The notes below the pieces were generated by a model. The model made no database searches, was not told the origin of the DNA, and saw nothing but the letters and a program-made list of their open reading frames with translations. DNA of 64,000 nt from Carposina sasakii. Lineage: Eukaryota; Arthropoda; Insecta; Lepidoptera; Carposinidae. Positions 61,601-64,000 of the stretch are shown here, in pieces. Within the stretch, counting starts at the first letter, position 1. Every line of letters begins with the position of its first letter. The stretch covers positions 1,922,001 through 1,986,000 of the forward strand of contig CP053175.1 of the NCBI GenBank assembly GCA_014607495.2, in the 5' to 3' direction. The position numbers and the translations under genes were made by a program.

Positions 61601-63610
61601 GTGAAAAAATCCTGCTACGCGCGTCTATGTGCATTTATGCAGAAAAACGCAGTCTATTTACTCAACTTTGGACCCTAATATTTTGGAAACCAGACACTTC
61701 CCAGGTATCCTTCCATGGAGAAAAATGATCGTGATGATGAGGAGATTCCGTAGTTTTCGGGAACGTTGACGACCAAAAATCACCCTGTACAGCTACGTTT
61801 AGCATAGCGGGGACCGATGTAAATGATCAGTAACAAGTTGCAAGCTTATCGCCTGAGAGAATCCTCGAGTACTTTACGATTCTTACGACATATTCGTGTT
61901 CTTTATGGTACACAGAAAACACAAAGATAAAATAAAGATAATGTACAAAGACGAGCTTATTTCGTATGTACTAATAATTAAAAAAAGCGTGACTCACATG
62001 GAGTAAGTCCACGATAAGAAACTGTAAAAACAGATTTGGTAGCGTGTAAGCCTGGCGTTGCTTGTGAATCTACGACGTGTATGTCACGTTTCATTGGATA
62101 ATGCTTTGATTTACATGCAACTGAAACATTAGTCAATATTATTGTTGTGTGATTGTACATGCATACTTGGAATGACGTCTCTTTCCCGGCGGGGTAGGCA
62201 GAGATCACGGACCTCCATTTGCCACGGTCTTGAGTCCTGACACACCTCTTTTTTCTCGATAAACATTATCAAATCGATTGGAAGTACCAGCAATGTACGT
62301 ATTGCATATTATGTGCGAAGAACTGGTTCTGATCGCGATTGTAGACCCGACAGTGAAGATGTATGTAATTGCAGTTATGAATTGACAGATTCGAGGATCA
62401 GCAGCGGACGTCATAGAGCCCGGTGGTGGGTTGAAAATTTAAACTTCCCAATGGTCAAGCCTGATATATATTTTGCTTAATAGTTAAGTAGCATTAAAAC
62501 AACATAAAATATTACCTTCAATAGCCACTTCAATGTTACTAACATTAACTTCCATACAATACAGGATTTCACAAAACCTAAACACGTAATACTGATCCTT
62601 ATTGCTCATGAAGTGGCACATATCGCTGTTCACTCTTCCAGTCTTGGAATTCTTACAGGAGTGAAAGAGAAGAACTGATGTTAACATGTAAAATACATTG
62701 GGATCACTTTTACTCTCATTTTCTCTGAAAAGGAGTTTGTATGTTAATTTTTTAGTACCATTTGTAACATTTTTTACTTTCAAACTGCCGAACATAAAAG
62801 CATATGTATTATTGTGATGAAGATAAGATTGAGCTATGTAGTTATCAAGTTTCATCAAATACGGTTTGGTAGCTTTTGGGTGAAAGAGTCAACTTCCAAA
62901 CACCTTCACGATCTTTTAAAATAACAAAATTAGTAGAGTTGCATGACTTCATTAAAGATTGTACATACCTCAGCTTTAATGTTGGATAAAGACTTAGGAT
63001 ATATTGCTGAAGTTTTTCTTCTGTAATATCTGTATCTAAAACACCGAAATCTTCTATATCTAATTGGTAATGTTGCATTATGCCCTGAATAGTTTTCATA
63101 TTCAGTACAGTCGTTTCTTTTAACGGTGTTACACAATTGTTAATCTGAAAAAGTTTATCTTTAACTAGCGGACGTCTGTTAGCAACTATAACCTACGCGT
63201 TATTCAGATCAAACGGGCAACTTTCATCAAACCGTCCGGTAGTTTTGGGAGGAAGGAGTAACAAACATCCAAATAACTTCACATTCCTAAATCAAGTTAA
63301 TAATATTATAAAAATTAAGATGGTGTATTATTTTAGATATGTTCTATGGCTCCAAGCCTTCTTAGTTAAGAATTCTTTCAGAAATGTACTCACCGGAAGA
63401 TGTTAATTTGTTTAAGTTTTTTTATATACTAAGACATTGGCTACATGTTAGAATCCTTTGTCGACTCCTATGAGATACACGAAAGCTGATGTATTCTAGT
63501 GAAGCCCCGCATCAGAACATGAACTACAGACTACATACCCATGATAATAATACTTCCATCCATTTTTTTCTAATATTGGAGCTGGTAAAATTTTCCTGAG
63601 ACTCCAACAT
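34624..63610 (-). CDS. Gene D: 57-exon gene with 52 symmetric micro-exons
   Basis: Hook-like exons: 63539-63610 (MLESQENFTSSNIRKKW start), 62969-63144, 62516-62724; VACKSK exon 61998-62120. Micro-exon starts, in transcript order: 61260, 60943, 60086, 59591, 58809, 56280, 55499, 54875, 54357, 54051, 53635, 53274, 53136, 48898, 48618, 48504, 47781, 47592, 47407, 47135, 46954, 46430, 46185, 45843, 45712, 45451, 45190, 44827, 44370, 44074, 43771, 43395, 43285, 43160, 42892, 42389, 42197, 41537, 41086, 40532, 39729, 39602, 39318, 38953, 38592, 38309, 37934, 37519, 37163, 36277, 35357, 35193. All are 24-84 nt, multiples of three, phase 1, most often joining as Gly. The last exon 34624-34769 has CLPKCKCIRC and a TGA. 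Total 2670 nt, 889 residues, no internal stop. The middle (residues about 194-841) is low-complexity G/D/P/Y/R/S modules such as YADPSDPYG and RSRSSHPGGGG. There is no membrane helix. Function unknown. Confidence 0.85.
35560..36208. repeat. Two MITEs inserted back to back
   Basis: 35560-35940 (TACAGGATGTTTTTTTGTGG to TCATCCTGTA) is followed at once by 35941-36208 (TACAGGATGTAACAGAAAGG to GTTACACCCTGTA). The junction is a perfect palindrome CATCCTGTATACAGGATG. They lie in a gene D intron. Confidence 0.75.
37640..37830 (+). repeat. tRNA-like SINE
   Basis: It has TAGTTGGTAGAGGCGC (box A) and GGTCTAGGTTCGAATCCTGG (box B) in a gene D intron. Confidence 0.65.
38592..40555 (-). repeat. Two-exon block duplicated three times in gene D
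   Basis: Exons alternate GQADLExxG-type (40532-40555, 39602-39631, 38953-38982) with HxxYGDPY-type (39729-39755, 39318-39344, 38592-38624). Exon sequence and order are conserved, so the pair was duplicated as a unit, introns included. Confidence 0.8.
39822..40045 (-). repeat. CTAGT-ended element, reverse copy
   Basis: It starts ACTAGTGAAGAACGCTCGCG and contains the reverse of the TATCCCGG motif and CACGCGGACGGA. Neighbouring debris at 40200-40345 includes a reverse tRNA-like fragment and the GGAGATGCAGCTGAT repeat. Confidence 0.6.
41593..41968 (+). repeat. tRNA-derived SINE
   Basis: Same family as 11404-11765. Head at about 41848-41925 with GGTGGCTTAGTGGTTA and TGGGTTCGATTCTCAC. It lies in a gene D intron. 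Confidence 0.75.
43510..43739. repeat. Inverted pair of CTAGT-element ends
   Basis: The left arm (from ACTAGTGCACGCCCGCGACT) and right arm (to GTCACGGACGTCCACTAGT) are inverted copies of about 64 bp flanking about 100 bp. It is in the intron between gene D exons at 43771 and 43395. Confidence 0.7.
44145..44320. repeat. GC-rich hairpin MITE
   Basis: Inverted ends AAGGTGCGTTCCCACGGTGC and GCACCGTGGGAACCCACCTT. The inner GGACGGACGCG motif is repeated and inverted. The base composition stands out from the AT-rich introns. Confidence 0.75.
47974..48450 (+). repeat. Tandem tRNA-derived SINE
   Basis: Two nearly identical tRNA-like heads (about 48003-48090 and 48329-48414, each with GGTGGCTTAGTGGTTATAGC and GGGTTCGATTCCCACTCGGG) are about 326 bp apart, with one body between them. 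It lies in a gene D intron. Confidence 0.75.
49074..52781. repeat. MITE interrupted by a 3-kb insertion with direct repeats
   Basis: The left end TACAGGGTGTTTGTGACAGC (49074) and right end GCTGTCACCCACACCCTGTA (52762-52781) match the 459-bp MITE at 31303-31761, but here are 3.7 kb apart. Inside, a segment with CATCAATCGGTTAGTAAATA occurs at 49420-49515 and again at 51570-51685. AGCAATGTGTCACACAATAA occurs near 49340 and 51300. No protein-coding frame is recognisable. This makes the largest intron of gene D (48970-53135). Confidence 0.6.
50772..50795 (-). CDS. Candidate extra gene D micro-exon
   Basis: 24 nt on the minus strand between GGGGTAG and GTATGA, phase 1 and a multiple of three, encoding GVRRYGGGG. 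It ends GGAGGTGGCG like several RSRS-type exons. The upstream pyrimidine tract is poor, so it may be a decayed exon. Confidence 0.3.
54632..54774. repeat. Hairpin MITE
   Basis: Inverted ends ATTATAATCTTATGGCTTCT and GGAGCAGCCATTATAAT, with an inner CAATGGGCGA / TCGCCGATTG pair. Confidence 0.7.
55034..55184. repeat. Hairpin MITE with CCTAGCATGA ends
   Basis: Inverted ends CCTAGCATGACTTGTG and GCGTGATCATGCTAGG. A second copy lies at 59215-59390, carrying a short extra insertion. Both sit beside the GGAGATGCAGCTGAT repeat. Confidence 0.7.
55661..56049 (-). repeat. MITE (TACAGGGTGTTTTTT family)
   Basis: Reverse copy in the gene D intron between exons at 56280 and 55499. Confidence 0.75.
56830..57175 (+). 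repeat. 129-bp in-frame minisatellite
   Basis: Units start at about 56850, 56979 and 57108 (CATCTGATGCTGCTGTGCTG). The period is 129 nt, 43 codons. The unit encodes AAVLMMKLQNSLTVRS and NYLVVCRA in an open + frame 56789-57169. The flanking AACCGACTTCAAAAAAAGGA is a common lepidopteran repeat start, so this is probably an expanded transposon segment rather than a gene. Confidence 0.65.
57276..57663 (+). repeat. MITE (TACAGGGTGTTTTTT family)
   Basis: + copy between the minisatellite and the long inverted repeat, in a gene D intron. Another + copy is at 61406-61789 and a degraded one at 60701-60905. Confidence 0.75.
57718..58285. repeat. Foldback element with arms of about 208 bp
   Basis: 57718-57925 and 58078-58285 are near-perfect inverted copies (ATTTAAATATTTATAATTAT, GGAGTCGGTGCCAGCC) around a 152-bp loop that contains GCCAGCCGCGCGCGTCC. 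It lies in a gene D intron, so the pre-mRNA could form a very long hairpin. Confidence 0.85.
59790..60030 (+). repeat. Dispersed repeat with TATG-rich tail
   Basis: Same family as 13480-13722, with CTTCTCTTCCCGGGTATACT and CCCCGTAAGGGATAAAGGCG before the (GTAT)n tail. Confidence 0.65.
61406..61789 (+). repeat. MITE (TACAGGGTGTTTTTT family)
   Basis: It starts TACAGGATGTTTTTTTGTGG and ends AAAAATCACCCTGTA, in the intron between gene D exons at 61998 and 61260. Confidence 0.75.
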
Positions 63611-64000
63611 GGTTTGCGCCAAACCACTTAACTTTACTGATTTATATCTGTAAAGTATAAAATGGACATTTGAACAATTATGAGAAACCGTATCAACGTG
63701 TTGTTAAAACAAAATAAAACTGAAAAAATACTTCGAAAATGTTATTATCTATTTGAGAAAATCAATCTGTTTTTGACAGATTTTGGTTTTTACTCAAGTT
63801 TTTTATGTCTCGTTTTCCCTGAAGAATTATTATTCCACCAACCACTGAAAAATCCGTAGTCAAGACCAGAATCTGTGACCAGAAATAATAAGAAATACTT
63901 ATTATCTCATTGGAAATACAAAATTATGGAATCAGGCGCAATACTTACCACTATGAGGCATGTAGATAAATCATTAGACAAATACAGGCCGGTAAGATAA
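63611..64000 (-). other. Probable 5' leader region of gene D
   Basis: Upstream of the ATG (63608-63610) a good acceptor (TTTATACTTTACAG) sits near 63649. A GTAAGTATT donor lies at about 63942-63950 on the minus strand, suggesting a noncoding first exon near or past the window edge. A dispersed repeat at 63455-63516 lies inside the first coding intron. Confidence 0.4.

Noticed and set aside
62728..62858. Upstream extension of the gene D third exon (KLDNYIAQSYLHH region)
   Set aside because: A clear acceptor TTTTCAG at 62725 and the 209-nt length shared with gene A show this is intron read-through.

Overview
This window looks like nuclear DNA of a lepidopteran (moth or butterfly). It is AT-rich, its genes are split by GT-AG introns, and about half of it is transposon debris of kinds typical of Lepidoptera: elements ending in CTAGT, tRNA-headed SINEs, RTE and other LINE remnants, and MITEs with TACAGGGTG ends. 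Its one readily recognised enzyme family is an insect fused-lobes-type GH20 hexosaminidase. There are no bacterial genes, rRNAs, genuine tRNA genes or CRISPR arrays. || The core of the window is a tandem family of four paralogous genes, called A (+, 595-4310, 5' end outside the window), B (-, 15186-9892), C (-, 31843-23993) and D (-, 63610-34624). I could chain the exons of B, C and D with consistent splice phase from ATG to stop (466, 304 or 335, and 889 residues). All four share an N-terminal domain split over three exons that I read as a NuMA/HOOK-like (calponin-homology-related) fold, then an exon starting near VACES, one or more tiny phase-1 exons, and a cysteine module with the invariant spacing C-x3-C-x-C-x2-C-x6-C-x8-C. 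B and C end in a transmembrane exon. C has two alternative transmembrane last exons. D instead carries 52 symmetric micro-exons of 24-84 nt, clearly expanded in four-exon and two-exon blocks, and ends at the cysteine module. || Between A and B, on the + strand, lies a fused-lobes-like GH20 gene (5444-9224, 615 residues). It is a membrane-anchored protein in which the catalytic Asp-Glu pair and other active-site residues are gone, so it is a probable pseudoenzyme. Its membrane exon is phase-compatible with the donor of the gene A cysteine exon, so A and the GH20 gene could be one transcription unit. This is not proven. || Layout: 1-5170 gene A; 5444-9224 GH20; 9892-15186 gene B; 15187-16733 LINE debris; 16734-22984 a very young Ty3/Gypsy-type LTR retrotransposon with 838-bp LTRs, a truncated gag, an intact pol and an A AAA AAC slippery site at the gag stop, nested in a MITE; 22985-23992 repeats; 23993-31843 gene C; 31844-34600 repeats plus orphan membrane exons; 34624-63610 gene D; 63611-64000 probable 5' leader of D. 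|| A reasonable reading is a lineage-specific cluster of NuMA/HOOK-derived proteins, at least two of them membrane-anchored, with one member diversified by micro-exon duplication. Cellular function is unknown; a link to dynein or microtubules is inferred only from the domain resemblance.
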